64,000 nucleotides of DNA, taken from assembly GCF_013378445.1 (NCBI RefSeq), contig NZ_JABXYK010000004.1, positions 124,001-188,000 of the forward strand. The letters are read 5' to 3'. Position numbers and translations under genes: made by a program. Position 1 is the first letter of the stretch. Every line of letters begins with the position of its first letter. This stretch comes from Mycoplana rhizolycopersici (GTDB taxonomy: Bacteria > Pseudomonadota > Alphaproteobacteria > Rhizobiales > Rhizobiaceae). The notes under the pieces were generated by a model. That model worked only from the letters and a program-made list of their open reading frames with translations. It did no database searches and had not been told where the DNA came from. Below, piece after piece: positions 63,445 to 64,000 of the stretch.

Positions 63445-64000
63445 CTACTCCACGTAGTAGCGCGTGTAGTTCTTGCGGAATTTCTCCGAGCCACCGCTGT
63501 CGCCATAGGCCGGCAACTGCTCCATGTCGGTCTTGTTCAGAACCACGCCCAGAACCTTTGAATTGATATCGATCTCGGCCTCCAGGATGTCGCGTACCAG
63601 TCGTGACGGCGTCTTGCCCCATTCGAGAACGAGGATGAAACCGTCGGCATGCTGGGCAAAGGCCTTGGCATCGACGACCGGGCCGAACGGCGCCAGATCG
63701 ACGACGGTGTAATCAAACGTCTTTCGCGCATTTTCCATCAACGTGCCCATGCCGGGAGAGGCGAAGATTTCGTTGGTATAGTGGAATTGTTCGGTTGCCC
63801 CGTCCGGTACGTTCGGCAGGATCGCAAGCCGGGTCTGCTGGTCGATTTTGATCGCGGATGCCCAGGGCACGTCGCCCAGCACCGCTTCCACCAGCCCCGC
63901 CTTGGGCGCGGGTTTCAGCATGCGGCTGAGGCTTGGATTGCGCAGATCGGCATCCACCAGCAGGGTGCGCTTGCCCGCCGAGGCGAGCAGCAGCGCGAAG
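63445..64000 (-). CDS. Exopolysaccharide chain-length/tyrosine kinase (ExoP/Wzc-type), C-terminal part
   Basis: The last 184 codons before the stop at 63445; the start is beyond the window. This is the BY-kinase domain. Walker A' is LVDADLRNPSL, and Walker B-like DYTVVDLAPFGP follows. The tail KNYTRYYVE has a short tyrosine cluster expected to be autophosphorylated. Such proteins control polymerisation of exported polysaccharide at the inner membrane. Confidence 0.88.
   Translation of the reverse strand, partial: FALLLASAGKRTLLVDADLRNPSLSRMLKPAPKAGLVEAVLGDVPWASAIKIDQQTRLAILPNVPDGATEQFHYTNEIFASPGMGTLMENARKTFDYTVVDLAPFGPVVDAKAFAQHADGFILVLEWGKTPSRLVRDILEAEIDINSKVLGVVLNKTDMEQLPAYGDSGGSEKFRKNYTRYYVE

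Overview
The window is GC-rich, densely packed DNA. Its gene content (polyamine-type and sugar-type ABC importers, a BigR/Blh sulfide module, long catabolic arrays, an ExoP/Wzc-type kinase) fits an alphaproteobacterium of the Hyphomicrobiales, most likely Rhizobiaceae; the genus cannot be fixed from the sequence alone. No rRNA, tRNA, CRISPR array, insertion sequence or phage gene was seen. Nearly all of the window is chromosome-like metabolic and transport gene content, with many ATGA or other short stop/start overlaps.

Left part, 1-9.8 kb: a partial HisC-type aminotransferase gene is divergent from an SDR gene. A promoter at about 1.9 kb then starts a polyamine-type ABC importer (ATPase, Tat-exported binding protein, two permeases), followed by a HisD-family dehydrogenase, a zinc alcohol dehydrogenase and an APH-fold small-molecule kinase. 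The set looks like uptake plus oxidation of an amino-alcohol-like or sulfonated-diol-like compound; the substrate is unknown. From 10 to 16.5 kb there are unlinked single genes: a PAS/PAS/GGDEF cyclase, a MYG1-family protein, a blh-bigR persulfide detoxification operon with a decayed YeeE/YedE fragment, and two YkuD-type L,D-transpeptidases.

Middle part, 16.5-35.4 kb: a LacI-family regulator faces a collinear run of fifteen plus-strand genes. The run holds a first ABC importer with two different ATPases, then a Gfo/Idh/MocA oxidoreductase, a TIM-barrel isomerase, a DUF4432 epimerase-like protein and an SDR. Next come a class III CoA-transferase, a binding-protein-like protein without a signal peptide and an enoyl-CoA hydratase, then a ribose-type ABC importer and a fumarylacetoacetate-hydrolase-family protein. 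A good terminator closes the run. This is the largest catabolic unit in the window and mixes sugar/cyclitol-type enzymes with CoA-type enzymes.

Right part, 35.5-64 kb: a MacA/MacB-type efflux operon with its TetR regulator, a membrane TPR/TolB-like protein, a stand-alone phosphopantetheinyl transferase, an AraC-type regulator, and an RND efflux operon on the minus strand. These are followed by arginine deiminase with two APC-family antiporters, a lipoprotein alpha/beta hydrolase, and a seven-gene Mrp/Mbh-like cation/proton antiporter operon of unusual architecture. Small secreted proteins, an AI-2E-family transporter, a glycine-rich membrane protein and the 3' end of an exopolysaccharide tyrosine-kinase gene complete the window.

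The observations most worth following are the HisC/HisD/kinase cluster, the two ATPases whose defects are complementary, the signal-less binding protein inside a CoA gene block, and the Mrp variant that lacks MrpA but has a double-ND fusion protein.
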